Origin: Castellaniella sp041675725 | GTDB taxonomy: Bacteria > Pseudomonadota > Gammaproteobacteria > Burkholderiales > Burkholderiaceae_B | Assembly: GCF_041675725.1 (NCBI RefSeq) | Contig: NZ_JBAYTI010000021.1 | Coordinates: forward strand, 1 to 48,065 | Direction of reading: 5' to 3' | DNA: 48,065 nt | Part shown: one piece after another, positions 7,630-17,251 of the stretch | How the letters are laid out: every line of letters starts with the position of its first letter | Numbering within the stretch: the stretch's first letter is position 1 | Translations under genes and position numbers: made by a program | The notes under the pieces: model-generated | Database searches by the model: none | Seen by the model: the letters and a program-made list of their open reading frames with translations, nothing else | What the model was told of the DNA's origin: nothing

Positions 7630-9192
7630 TCAGCCATTCAGATCGACGGCCGACTGGCCGGCCTTGTCCAGGAACCTGGACGCCACGTTTTCCGCCCAGG
7701 CGCCAATGGTCATGGATGGGCCCGCACCGACCGGCTCTGGAAGAGCGGCGGCATCGACCACGAACAGCCCCGGTATACCATGGACCTCGCCATTGCTGGC
7801 GACGACGCCGTCATCTTCAAGCCGCCCCACGCATGCGCCACCCAGAGGATGCACGGTGGACGGACGCCTGGTGGCATAAATCCGGTGGCCCGATGCCGCA
7901 CTTACGTCTTTCATGGTCTTCTTGATCTGCTCGTAGATCGGGCTATTGGATGGATCAAAATCGATTCTGAATCGGCCATTTCTGATGCTGGCCACGCCAT
8001 CCATCGCATCGATGCCCATGCCGCTGACCACCATGCCGTGCCGCAGCCGGTTGAGCACGAACGACGGAAAGGGATAATGGCTCAGGCTGGGCAAGCCATT
8101 TCGGCCGATGACAATGTCGCCATGGGGATTGTCTTTCAGCAGAATCCCCCCTTTGCTGGGCAGGCCCTTGGTGAAATCGCGCGTTTTGTCATTCAGGTCC
8201 CAAAACCCACGAATATCGCCATTGCCGCTGAAGCGCCGGCCCAGACCCGGCATGCCCGTCAGCGCCTTGTATTTGTCTCTGCTGGCAAGCAGCAGGCGCA
8301 AAGTGTTCATCGTACCGGCCCCCACGAACACATGATCGGCGGATAGGGTCTGCAGGGTATTGTTGCGCAAGTCTTTATAAATGACCTCGAACCGGTGGCG
8401 CTTGCCTTCGACACGCCTGATGTACTGTACTTCGCATAGATCCTGCACATTCAGGCCCTTTTTCATGCCCGGCAGGAGATAGACGATGTCCATCGACGAT
8501 TTGGATCCGGACGGCGCCCCCAGAAACCCATGATCATCGCTGTTGTAATCCGCCTGCCACCTCTGAATCGTTTCGTCGCTATGGACCAGTTTATGTTCGT
8601 AGGATTTTTCGGGCAGCAGGAACCCGACCCTGGAATCGACTTTCGGGATGGCCGGCACGAAATGGGTGTCATTTACAAAGACTTCCAAGGCGGTATGGGG
8701 CGGCCTGTTGTCCGCACCTGGCTTCTGGGAACCGACCCGCTGGATGAAACGCTCGTAAAAAGGCTTCATGGTGGATTCATCCAGATCCACATAATGCCCA
8801 TCCCAGTAATCATCCTTCTGTGGCCGGCGATGTACGGCGGAATACACGTGGCTGCCCCCCCCCACCCCGGAGGCGCATACGACCTCCATTCCTTTGGAGA
8901 AATACAGGTCGAACAGCCCTGTCTTGTTCAGCGTGAGGCGGTCTGCCGGAAGCCACGGCAACGATATGGATCGAACCGCACGGTAAAACAGCTTGAACCC
9001 CCTGGGAAGTTTGGCCCTGTTTTCGATGCCGGCCGAGCGGGTGGGTACGGTATCCCACCAAGGCCCGCGCTCCAGCACGGTGACCTTGAGGCCCGCCTCT
9101 GCCAAACGTCCGGCCGTGACCGAGCCACCGATCCCACTGCCAATCACCACAACTTCGGTATCCATTGTCAACCCATCTGGCACGTCATTCAT
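7630..9192 (-). CDS. GMC-family FAD oxidoreductase (cholesterol oxidase-like)
   Basis: This 520-residue flavoprotein has a Rossmann FAD motif GSGIGGSVTAGRLAEAG near residues 18-34, then VLERGPWW and ASGVGGGSHVYSAV. The C-terminal GMC block runs VHPLGGACVG, GLFVVDAAALPEPVGAGPS and TIGAWAENVA. The layout resembles the cholesterol oxidase/GMC branch, which oxidises ring or secondary alcohols to ketones. There is no signal peptide, so a cytoplasmic enzyme is expected. The start ATG at 9190-9192 overlaps the livF stop (ATGA), which supports this start over an internal ATG nine codons later and indicates co-translation with the importer. The link suggests that the imported compound is its substrate. 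Steroid activity is only a family-level possibility. Confidence 0.82.
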   Translation of the reverse strand: MNDVPDGLTMDTEVVVIGSGIGGSVTAGRLAEAGLKVTVLERGPWWDTVPTRSAGIENRAKLPRGFKLFYRAVRSISLPWLPADRLTLNKTGLFDLYFSKGMEVVCASGVGGGSHVYSAVHRRPQKDDYWDGHYVDLDESTMKPFYERFIQRVGSQKPGADNRPPHTALEVFVNDTHFVPAIPKVDSRVGFLLPEKSYEHKLVHSDETIQRWQADYNSDDHGFLGAPSGSKSSMDIVYLLPGMKKGLNVQDLCEVQYIRRVEGKRHRFEVIYKDLRNNTLQTLSADHVFVGAGTMNTLRLLLASRDKYKALTGMPGLGRRFSGNGDIRGFWDLNDKTRDFTKGLPSKGGILLKDNPHGDIVIGRNGLPSLSHYPFPSFVLNRLRHGMVVSGMGIDAMDGVASIRNGRFRIDFDPSNSPIYEQIKKTMKDVSAASGHRIYATRRPSTVHPLGGACVGRLEDDGVVASNGEVHGIPGLFVVDAAALPEPVGAGPSMTIGAWAENVASRFLDKAGQSAVDLNG

Positions 9193-9882
9193 ATACCGAG
9201 ATAAATCTTCTTTATCTCTTCATTGTTTGCAAGATCCTTGCCCGTTCCATCCCGGATGATCTCGCCCTTCTCGAGCACATAAGCGAAATCCGACATGTGC
9301 AGGGCCAGGTTTGCATTCTGCTCGACCAACAGGACCGACGTCTTTTTGACTTCGACGATCTTCATGATCGCCTGTTCGATTTCCTTGATGATCTTGGGGG
9401 CGAGCCCCAGCGAGGGTTCGTCGAGCATGAGCAGCCTTGGGCTGGACATCAACGCCCTGCCAATGGCCACCATCTGCTGCTCGCCCCCAGACAGGGAGCC
9501 AGCCACCTGTTTTCGGCGGTCGGCCACCCGGGGGAAAAGCCCGTAAAGATATTCGAGATTCTCTTTTCGGATCTGAAGGTCATTATGCAGATGCGCCCCG
9601 GTCAGCAGATTCTCATAGACCGTCATCCGCGGAAACAGCCGCCGCCCTTCCGGGCAGAGCACGATGCCTTTGGCCACCCGCTCGTGCGACTTCGTATGGG
9701 TGATATCCACCCCTTCGTAGAGTATCCTGCCCTTGGCAAGCGGCAGAATCCCTATGATGGATTTGAGCGTCGTGGACTTTCCGGCGCCATTCGCGCCAAT
9801 CAGGCTGACGATCTGGCCTTTTTTGACATGAATGGAAACCGAGGACACCGCTTCGAGCAAACCATACTTGACGGATATGCCT

Positions 9883-9896
<14 letters not shown>
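9189..9896 (-). CDS. livF: Branched-chain amino acid-type ABC importer, ATPase LivF
   Basis: This 235-residue ATP-binding subunit has Walker A GANGAGKST, signature SLSGGEQQMVAIGRAL, Walker B LLMLDEPSLGLAP and the switch region VLLVEQN. Size and motif spacing match LivF. It energises the LivHM permease at the inner membrane. Its 5' end overlaps livG by 14 bases and its stop overlaps the GMC oxidoreductase start by 4, so all three are one translational unit. Confidence 0.92.
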
Positions 9897-10651
<755 letters not shown>

Positions 10652-10659
<8 letters not shown>

Positions 10660-11617
10660 TTTTCTTCTCTTTCTTCAGAGCGCCCACCGAGGACGACAGG
10701 CCGGAGAAGATCGACACGAGCCCCTGGGGCCTGATCATCAGGATCAACACCAGCACGATCCCGTAGAACAGATGCTGGTATTCTTGCGCCCCCCTGAGGA
10801 TTTCGGGCAACGGCGTCAGAAACAAGGCGCCGATGAGCGGACCCCACGACGAGTTGACCCCCCCGATCACCAGCATGGTGACCAGCGTGATGGACAGGTG
10901 CAGATTGAAGGATTCGGGCGACACGAACTCGATGTACGAGCTCATGAGAATGCCGCCGAAACCCGTGATCGCGCCACCGATCACGAATGAGGCCAACTGA
11001 ACCGAAGACACGCTGATGCCGGATGACTCGGCCAGATCCGGATTGTCATTGACCGATAGATATTCCTTGCCGGAGGTCGTTTTGAAAAACCGGCTCATCA
11101 ATAGCGTCAAGACAATACAGAACAACACGGAAAACACGAGCCAGCGGTCGACCCCTTCGATGACGAACCCCCCGATCCCGAGCGGCGGGATTTCGGCCAG
11201 ACCGCTGGCGCCACCGGTCGTCTCGGGAAATTCGAGCAGGGCCAGCCGGGTGAATTCGGCAAATGCAAACGTGACCAGCACGAAATATACGCCCCGAAGT
11301 TTGACGATCACGCTGCCCAGGAGGTAGGCCACCACCGTGGTGGCGGCAAGGCCGCAGAGCGCAGCCAGAACCCAGCTGACGCCATACTGTGTGGTCAGAA
11401 TGGCACAGACATAGGCGCTGATCGCCGCAAAGGCCGAATGCCCGAATGACAGCCGGCCTGTTCGGGCGACCAGCGAAAGGCCGCTGACCAGCACCGTATT
11501 GATGGCCGCCATGATCAGCATGTGGGCATAAAAGACATTGCCGGCAGAAACATAATAGACGAGCGCCACCAGCACCAGGGCGGCTGGGATCACCATGTTC
11601 TTTTTCATGTTTTTCAA
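10652..11617 (-). CDS. livM: Branched-chain amino acid-type ABC importer, permease LivM
   Basis: This 321-residue polytopic membrane protein has about eight to ten hydrophobic segments. Family blocks include RTGRLSFGHSAFAAISAYVC, LRGVYFVLVTFAFAEF and the EAA-like loop region ending VIGGVNSSWGPLIGALFLTP. The C-terminus has the usual IRPQGLVSIF. It overlaps livH and livG by 4 and 8 bases. The ligand is likely hydrophobic or carboxylate-like, as Liv-type systems often import aromatic acids, amides or urea as well as amino acids. Confidence 0.92.
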
Positions 11618-12480
11618 CTCTTTTCACCAAGCAAGCCTTGTGGGCGCAACACCAGCAGGCCGATCACGAACAGGAACAGGAACATTTCGGCATAGCTGGA
11701 TTTCAAGAACGTGCCCGATAGGCTTTCACTGATGCCTAGAATCATGGCGGCGATCGCAGCCCCCGGTATGGACCCCAGCCCCCCGACGATCACCACGATG
11801 AACGACTTCACCATGGGGCCGAAACCGACCGTGGGATATACAGAAAATATGGGCGCCATCAACGCGCCGGCCAGCGATGCGAGACCGACACCGAGACCAA
11901 AGCCGATCGGGTAATACACGCTTACATTGATACCCTGGATCTGCGCAGCCTCGCGATCCTGCACGACCGCACGCAGCGCCCGGCCATGCCGGGTATGGTG
12001 AAAAAAGAAATACATGGTGACCAGAACGCCGATCGAAAACACACCTGCGTAGATTCGGGCCTTTGGCAGTACCGCGCCACCGATGCGTATGATGCCCTTG
12101 GCAATGCTGGGTACGGCAAGCGGATCCGGGCCGAAAATGATGAGTGCCACGCTTTGCAGGATCATCCCGATGCCGATGGTGGCGATCATGCCGCTGAGCT
12201 CGTCGCCCCGCATGCGCTTCAATATGGAAAGTTCGACCAGACTTCCAAAGGCGAGCGCGATCAGAAAGGTTGCCAGCACCACCAAAATGAACGGCAGCCG
12301 AAAATAGGCAATCCCCACAAAACAGATGAACGCGCCGAGCATGTAGAATTCGGCATGCGAGAAATTCACGATGCGCATCAGGCCAAATACGACGGTAAAC
12401 CCGATCGCCATCAGCAGGTATAAGCTGCCGATGACGATGCCGTTTACAATAGCCTGTATAACTATTGTTTCGCTGAACAT
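11614..12480 (-). CDS. livH: Branched-chain amino acid-type ABC importer, permease LivH
   Basis: This 288-residue polytopic permease begins MFSETIVIQAIVNGIVIGS and contains the LivH blocks FGLMRIVNFSHAEFYMLGAF, RRGD-like loop KRMRGDEL, and VVIVGGLGSIPGAAIAAMIL, with the C-terminus LRPQGLLGEKS. The start at 12480 lies 8 bases after the livK stop; a longer frame from 12522 would overlap livK and adds residues without family character. It forms the transmembrane channel together with LivM. Confidence 0.92.
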   Translation of the reverse strand: MFSETIVIQAIVNGIVIGSLYLLMAIGFTVVFGLMRIVNFSHAEFYMLGAFICFVGIAYFRLPFILVVLATFLIALAFGSLVELSILKRMRGDELSGMIATIGIGMILQSVALIIFGPDPLAVPSIAKGIIRIGGAVLPKARIYAGVFSIGVLVTMYFFFHHTRHGRALRAVVQDREAAQIQGINVSVYYPIGFGLGVGLASLAGALMAPIFSVYPTVGFGPMVKSFIVVIVGGLGSIPGAAIAAMILGISESLSGTFLKSSYAEMFLFLFVIGLLVLRPQGLLGEKS

Positions 12481-12488
12481 GTTGGTCT

Positions 12489-13664
12489 TCAGCCGTCCTG
12501 GCAGCCCGTTTCCACAGTGCACCGCGCACGGATCACTTCTTGGCCATCCACCACTTCAGCCACGTAAAACGGCGTGCTGATCTGGTGGTTGATACCGTAG
12601 GTGTCTTGGCCCGTCCAGGATATTTTCCCTGCGGCGCCATCGAAATCCTTGATGTTTTCAAGCTTGGCGACCACCGCCTTGGTATCGTCGACCGTATTGG
12701 CCTGCTTGATGGCTTCGAAAATCATTCGGGCCGTATCGTAAAAAGACGGACTGAAGCCATTCATGGCCTGCGTGTAATTCTCTTTGTGCTTCTGCATGTA
12801 CGCTTGTGTCGTGGCAAGATCCGGGTCGATCAGCGTATGCACCAAAATGCCTTCCGACGCATCCTCGCCGGCCACGTTGACGATCTCTTGGGTAGACGGC
12901 CCCCCGGTGCGTATGAACAGGCCTTCGAAACCCAGGTCCCGGGCCTGCTTGACAATCAGGCCCGCTGACGACGGCGCATTGATGTTGAGCTCGATGGCAT
13001 CGACATCCAGCCCCATCAGCCGGGTGAGCATGGGAACGAAGTCGACCCGATCGCGCTCGTAGAATTCTTTACCGACCAGTTCGACGCCCGCATTGCCATA
13101 CGCCTTTTCGACGTCTTTGGAAACCTGAAGGCCGGTTTCATCATTGGGGAAGAACGAACCGATTTTCTTGATCCCGTATTTCTTGACGATCCAGTCGATC
13201 TGGGGTTGGGCAAATTCAACGGTGGTTACGTTGGCCCGGAACGTGAAGGGAGAGTTTTCGTTCAGGATTTTTTCACTGAACGCCATGGTCGACATGATGA
13301 CTTCATTTTTTTCGGTCACCGGCTTGATTGCCACCGCGGCGGCCGAGCCCACCGGACCAATGATGAACTTGACTTTGTCCTGGTGAACCAGACGATTCAC
13401 CGCGGTGACGGCCTCACCTGCCTGGTATTTGTCATCATATGTGATGACGTTGATTTTGTACTTCTTGCCGTCAACCTCGAGCCCGCCCGCTTCATTGACT
13501 TCTTTGGCCGCCAGCTCGACACCATGCTGGATGGCCTGCCCCCAACCCGCGCCGGCGCCGGATATCGTTGCAATGACCCCAACGTCGAGGGTCTCGTCTG
13601 CAGCATACGCCAAACTGCCCAGACCCAATAAGGACAGGGCAACGATCGTCTTCTTGAAGTTCAC
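12489..13664 (-). CDS. livK: Periplasmic substrate-binding protein, LivK/type-1 family
   Basis: This 391-residue protein starts with a classical signal peptide (MNFKKTIVALSLLGLGSLAYA, cleavage expected after AYA). It continues with the type-1 periplasmic-binding fold: DVGVIATISGAGAGWGQAIQ, ELAAKEVNEAGG, ITYDDKYQAGEAVTAVNRL and FIIGPVGSAAAVAI. It would deliver the ligand to LivHMGF. An SD-like AAGGAGAT precedes the ATG. A two-cysteine C-terminal tail (RARCTVETGC) is a small peculiarity. The ligand cannot be told from the sequence; the neighbouring GMC oxidoreductase and hydrolase suggest an oxidisable carbon source, not leucine. Confidence 0.9.
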   Translation of the reverse strand: MNFKKTIVALSLLGLGSLAYAADETLDVGVIATISGAGAGWGQAIQHGVELAAKEVNEAGGLEVDGKKYKINVITYDDKYQAGEAVTAVNRLVHQDKVKFIIGPVGSAAAVAIKPVTEKNEVIMSTMAFSEKILNENSPFTFRANVTTVEFAQPQIDWIVKKYGIKKIGSFFPNDETGLQVSKDVEKAYGNAGVELVGKEFYERDRVDFVPMLTRLMGLDVDAIELNINAPSSAGLIVKQARDLGFEGLFIRTGGPSTQEIVNVAGEDASEGILVHTLIDPDLATTQAYMQKHKENYTQAMNGFSPSFYDTARMIFEAIKQANTVDDTKAVVAKLENIKDFDGAAGKISWTGQDTYGINHQISTPFYVAEVVDGQEVIRARCTVETGCQDG

Positions 13665-13689
13665 GGTAATCTCCTTTGATTTGATGTGA

Positions 13690-14013
13690 TCAGCTTATAT
13701 CCTGAGCAACATTGTCAAGATATACTTTCCTGTTTTCATTATCCAAACGGACGTAGTTTTCATAACAAGTAAGAATCGGCTTTGTCCCGAATCTCTTTAC
13801 ATTGGCCTCCTCCCATTCTTTGGTGTACCACTTGTCGGCAGCCTCTTTGGACTCCCAGATGTACACCCCGCCCCCCCCTGCTTCTCCGTTGAGATAGTAT
13901 TTGGCCAGCAGGCCCTCGACCTTGGAAAATTTCTCTATGGTGCTCTGCGCATCCGCCATGGCCTTTTCCTTGGTTCTGCTGATTCCTGGTATTTGAACGA
14001 TTGCGATATACAT
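13690..14013 (-). CDS. Small YdhR/ABM-type ferredoxin-fold monooxygenase-like protein
   Basis: This 107-residue protein resembles dimeric alpha+beta barrel proteins of the YdhR/antibiotic-biosynthesis-monooxygenase kind. The N-terminal strand MYIAIVQIPG, the helix DAQSTIEKFSKVEGLLAKYY and the block GGVYIWESKEAADKWYTKEW are typical. GGAG precedes the ATG at good spacing. It is the first gene of the operon with livKHMGF, the GMC oxidoreductase and the hydrolase, 25 bases before livK. Members include cofactor-free oxygenases and simple ligand-binding proteins, so activity is uncertain. The location suggests that it acts on the imported compound. Confidence 0.7.
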   Translation of the reverse strand: MYIAIVQIPGISRTKEKAMADAQSTIEKFSKVEGLLAKYYLNGEAGGGGVYIWESKEAADKWYTKEWEEANVKRFGTKPILTCYENYVRLDNENRKVYLDNVAQDIS

Positions 14014-14044
14014 GATTTCTCCATTTCATTTCGGTGGCGTAGTG

Positions 14045-14061
14045 CTTCAAGAAACTTGAAG
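14045..14061. promoter_or_regulatory. Perfect inverted repeat with LysR box (T-N11-A)
   Basis: CTTCAAG-AAA-CTTGAAG is a perfect 7-base inverted repeat around a 3-base centre. It contains TCAAGAAACTTGA, which fits the T-N11-A LysR box. It sits between the LysR gene and the divergent monooxygenase-liv operon, 32 bases upstream of the operon ATG and 66 bases before lysR, where a LysR operator is expected. Binding by the adjacent regulator is inferred. Confidence 0.65.
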
Positions 14062-14127
14062 ACAGTCTAGCAATTGGATGTAATAATGGTCTAATACTTT
14101 TCTTTGATAATTTGATAACGAATCATT

Positions 14128-15036
14128 ATGACCACAACGCTCAAGCAGCTCCAGCAGCTGGTGATGCTATCTGAAGAACGCAACTTCAGGCGCGCTGCTG
14201 AACGTCTTTTTATGGCACAACCGGCCCTCTCCGTATCCATACGGAAGATGGAACATCAAATTGGCGTCAAACTGGTTCAACGAGACTCGCGGGGTGCGAC
14301 CCTGACGCCCGCTGGCGAGGCGATGCTGCAAGAGGCCCGCTCGGCGCTGTTCCATGCCGAGCAGGCGCTCCGGCTGGCCAGGGGCGTGGGCGCGGGCGAG
14401 GTGGGATCATTACGATTGGGCTTCGTGAACTCGGCCATACACGAACTCCTGCCCGCCACCCTGAGCCGGTTTCGAACGCACTACCCCGAGATCCAGTTCG
14501 AACTGAGTGAAGACAGCACGTGGGAAATCATCCGGCGAATTGAAGCCTACGAACTCGATGCCGGCATCGTCCGCGGACCCATCGCGCTGTCTGCCAACCT
14601 GAAGACCTGGGTCATCGAACACGATGACCTGATGCTGGTCGTTCCCGAACATCACCGCTTTGCGGATCGGGAATACATCAGCCTCAAAGAGTGCCAGTCA
14701 GAAGAATTTGTGTTGTTCGGTTCATTTCGCACACCGGGCCTGCATAGCGTGGCGCTGGGATTATGCCACGCCGCCGGCTTCACGCCCCGCATCAGCCAGG
14801 AGGCGATTCAGGTCCAGACACTGGTGGGCCTGGTGGCCAGCGGAACCGGTATTGCACTGGTTCCCACCATTACCCGCAACCACACGCGTGCCCGCGCACG
14901 GTTCATCCCGCTGACCGACCCTGGTGCGCGTCAGTGCCTGTCATTGTCCCTGACCACCCGCCGAGAGCAGATATCGCCGACCGTGCGCCGCCTGTGCGAA
15001 GTGATGATGGCGGTAGCGGGCACGGCACGCTCATGA
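14128..15036 (+). CDS. LysR-family transcriptional regulator
   Basis: This 302-residue protein has an N-terminal winged helix (residues about 4-62, with RNFRRAAERLFMAQPALSVS and LVQRDSRGATLTPAG). It is followed by a periplasmic-binding-like effector domain starting LRLGFVNSAIHELLP. The architecture and length match LysR regulators of catabolic operons (BenM/CatM type). It is divergent from the monooxygenase-liv-GMC-hydrolase operon and probably activates it through the palindrome at 14045-14061. Its stop codon lies immediately beside the stop of the converging gene downstream (6-base overlap of the coding regions). Confidence 0.9.
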   Translation: MTTTLKQLQQLVMLSEERNFRRAAERLFMAQPALSVSIRKMEHQIGVKLVQRDSRGATLTPAGEAMLQEARSALFHAEQALRLARGVGAGEVGSLRLGFVNSAIHELLPATLSRFRTHYPEIQFELSEDSTWEIIRRIEAYELDAGIVRGPIALSANLKTWVIEHDDLMLVVPEHHRFADREYISLKECQSEEFVLFGSFRTPGLHSVALGLCHAAGFTPRISQEAIQVQTLVGLVASGTGIALVPTITRNHTRARARFIPLTDPGARQCLSLSLTTRREQISPTVRRLCEVMMAVAGTARS

Positions 15037-15963
15037 CCCGGCGCTTGCGGCCGCCTCGAGTTCAGTGTGGGCCAGCGCTTCGACCAGCTTGGCGATCGCC
15101 GTGTGGTCCTGGCCGGGACCCAGCAGGGTGGCCCCGCTGGCCCATAGTTCGCGGCACAAGGCCGAAAACGGCGAAGGGGTCCCTTCTTCCGTGGCGATCG
15201 ACAGGGCGATCGTCAGATCCTTGACCATCAAATCCAGGCCAAAACCGGAAGCAAAAGACCTGGACAACACATACTGCTTGAATTTCTTTTGCGTCGAATT
15301 GTTCATACCCGTGGACGCATTCAGTACGTCTACCATCACCGCGGGATCCAGGCCAAAACGCTGGCCGATCATCAGGGCCTCGACCCCGATGAGGAACCCG
15401 CCCGCCGACACCAGGTTGTTCAGCGCCTTCATGGCATGCCCCGAGCCGACGGCCCCGACATGCAGGACCTGCGTGCCCATCGCCGCCAGCACCGGGCGAA
15501 CCTTGTCGACCTCGGACCCCGCACCCCCTACCATGATGGTGAGCTCGCCCACCTGCGCTCGCGCCACGCCGCCAGACACCGGCGCATCCAGCAGCACCCC
15601 GCCCGCCTGCTGGACGTCCTCGGACAAACGCTGGGTCTCGTGCGGCACGCCGGACGTCATGTCCAGCACGGGCGTACCCGGGCGCAGGCCGGCCAGCACG
15701 CCGCGCGGACCCGCCAGCACGGCACGCACGATGGCACTGGTGGGCAGCATGGTGATGATCAGGTCGCACTGGGCCGCCAGTTCATCCCCTGTGTCCGCCA
15801 CCTGGATACGCTCGCCCAGCTCGGCGGCCAGCCGCTCGGCGACCTGGCGGTCCGCGTCCATCAGAACCAGGGCATGACCCGCCTGGTGCAGGCGGCGGGC
15901 CATGGGTCCGCCCATGTGCCCGACGCCGATGAAGCCGATCGTTCCGTAAGTTGTCTGCGCCAT
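15031..15963 (-). CDS. NAD(P)-dependent 3-hydroxyisobutyrate dehydrogenase-like oxidoreductase
   Basis: This 310-residue protein is a beta-hydroxyacid dehydrogenase. It has the Rossmann motif IGFIGVGHMGGPMARRLHQAG, the substrate-binding block LLDAPVSGGVARAQVGELT and the catalytic lysine region GSGHAMKALNNLVSAGGF. The ATG at 15961-15963 follows the PcaC-like gene by 4 bases; longer upstream reading would run inside that gene. It is the last of the twelve-gene catabolic operon. Family members oxidise 3-hydroxyisobutyrate, tartronate semialdehyde and related 3-hydroxy acids, and the actual substrate is unknown. Confidence 0.82.
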   Translation of the reverse strand: MAQTTYGTIGFIGVGHMGGPMARRLHQAGHALVLMDADRQVAERLAAELGERIQVADTGDELAAQCDLIITMLPTSAIVRAVLAGPRGVLAGLRPGTPVLDMTSGVPHETQRLSEDVQQAGGVLLDAPVSGGVARAQVGELTIMVGGAGSEVDKVRPVLAAMGTQVLHVGAVGSGHAMKALNNLVSAGGFLIGVEALMIGQRFGLDPAVMVDVLNASTGMNNSTQKKFKQYVLSRSFASGFGLDLMVKDLTIALSIATEEGTPSPFSALCRELWASGATLLGPGQDHTAIAKLVEALAHTELEAAASAGS

Positions 15964-15967
15964 GATC

Positions 15968-16384
15968 TCAGCCCTGCCCCGCTTCGAACGCGCCTTCCTC
16001 CTCGAGGACCTGATTGGCCGACTTGAACGCGTCCAGGCCCGCGGGTATGCCGCAGTACACCGTCGCCTGCAGCAGGACTTCGCGGATTTCGTCCACGCTG
16101 ACGCCGTTGCGCAGAGCGCCCTTGACGTGCAGGCGCAACTCATTGGGCCGGTTCAGCGCCGTGAGCATGGCCAGATTCAGCATGCTGCGGATTTTGCGCT
16201 CCAGCCCCGGGCGATTCCAGGCGTAGCCCCAGCACCATTCAGTGGTGATGTGCTGGAAACTCATCATGAAATCATTGGCCTTCTGCAGCGACCCGTCGAC
16301 ATAATCCGGGCCGAGGACTTCGCGGCGCGTGCTCAGCCCCTTCTGGAAAAGACCTTTGAGTTCGTTGTCTACATCTTTGCTCAT
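15968..16384 (-). CDS. Carboxymuconolactone decarboxylase family protein (PcaC-like)
   Basis: This 138-residue protein matches the whole length of PcaC-type gamma-carboxymuconolactone decarboxylases. It contains TRREVLGPDYVDGSL, the block WCWGYAWNRPGLERKIRSML and the signature ELRLHVKGALRNGVSVDEI with the conserved histidine, then LLQATVYCGIPAGLDAF. GGAG precedes the ATG. A protocatechuate role needs PcaB and PcaG/H, which are absent here, so a related decarboxylation or a peroxidase-like activity on an operon intermediate is equally possible. Confidence 0.82.
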   Translation of the reverse strand: MSKDVDNELKGLFQKGLSTRREVLGPDYVDGSLQKANDFMMSFQHITTEWCWGYAWNRPGLERKIRSMLNLAMLTALNRPNELRLHVKGALRNGVSVDEIREVLLQATVYCGIPAGLDAFKSANQVLEEEGAFEAGQG

Positions 16385-16423
16385 GCCATTCGCTCCTTTG
16401 AATGAAAAACGACGATAGGCGGA

Positions 16424-17221
16424 TCACCCGTCCAGGCGGGCGACAATACCCGCCAGTTCGGCGGATGCCGCGGGAAAGCGTTCCATCACGGCCGGATCAT
16501 GCCCGGGAATCACCAGGTCGGCCGAATCGGCCAGGCGATACACCCGCTCGTGCCCTTCGAGCATCTCAGCCACGTTGTACACAATGGGAAACGGGCGGCG
16601 GCCTTCCATGTTCTGGTAATAATGAGAGGCATCCGAAGCGAGCAGCATCCAGCCTTTGCGGGTGTGCACCCGCACCACTTGCAGACCGGCCGTATGGCCG
16701 CCGATCCAGTGCAACGAAATGCCAGGAAACAAGGCCTCATCGCCATCATGAAAAACCACGCGCTCCTCGAAGACGCGCAGCACGAATTCGGATACATCAT
16801 GCGGCTCGTAGGCCGCCCGCAGGCTGGGATGACGCATATGACGCCCCGTGGCGAAACTGACTTCCCGGTCCTGTACATGGAAGCGCGCCTGCGGAAAGCG
16901 ATCGAAATTGCCGACGTGATCATAGTGCATGTGCGTGATCACGACATCCTGTACGGCTTGCGGCTCGATACCCAACAAGGCCAGTGAAGCGACCGGACAC
17001 CGAAGAAATTCACGGCCGCGGGCAGCGGCCACCTGCGCATTGAACCCCGTGTCGACGACCACGATACGCTCGGGGCTGCGTACTACCCAGATGAAGTAGT
17101 CCATGGGCATGCTGGGGTTCTCGTGGGGATCGCCGCCGATGAAATTATCGCGCGCAGTGCGCTCATGCCGTGCATATTTGATGGCATAGGTTTCATAGAC
17201 AGGCAGGCGGGCTGGTTCCAT
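16424..17221 (-). CDS. Metallo-beta-lactamase-fold hydrolase, N-acyl-homoserine-lactonase-like
   Basis: This 265-residue protein has the metal-binding motif THMHYDHVGN (His97, His99, Asp101, His102), a later histidine in WIGGHTAGLQVV, an aspartate in LLASDASHYY and a final histidine in VIPGHDP. This set is that of AhlD/AttM-type lactonases in the metallo-beta-lactamase superfamily. Its place in a CoA-catabolic operon suggests a lactone or thioester intermediate as substrate; quorum quenching is possible but not supported by context. Confidence 0.8.
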   Translation of the reverse strand: MEPARLPVYETYAIKYARHERTARDNFIGGDPHENPSMPMDYFIWVVRSPERIVVVDTGFNAQVAAARGREFLRCPVASLALLGIEPQAVQDVVITHMHYDHVGNFDRFPQARFHVQDREVSFATGRHMRHPSLRAAYEPHDVSEFVLRVFEERVVFHDGDEALFPGISLHWIGGHTAGLQVVRVHTRKGWMLLASDASHYYQNMEGRRPFPIVYNVAEMLEGHERVYRLADSADLVIPGHDPAVMERFPAASAELAGIVARLDG

Positions 17222-17251
17222 GGGATCTCCGGATGTTCGCCCTGCAGGGCA

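Noticed and set aside
16424..17221. Quorum-quenching lactonase system
   Set aside because: The fold and motifs allow it, but no LuxI/LuxR genes are nearby and the gene is embedded in a catabolic operon.
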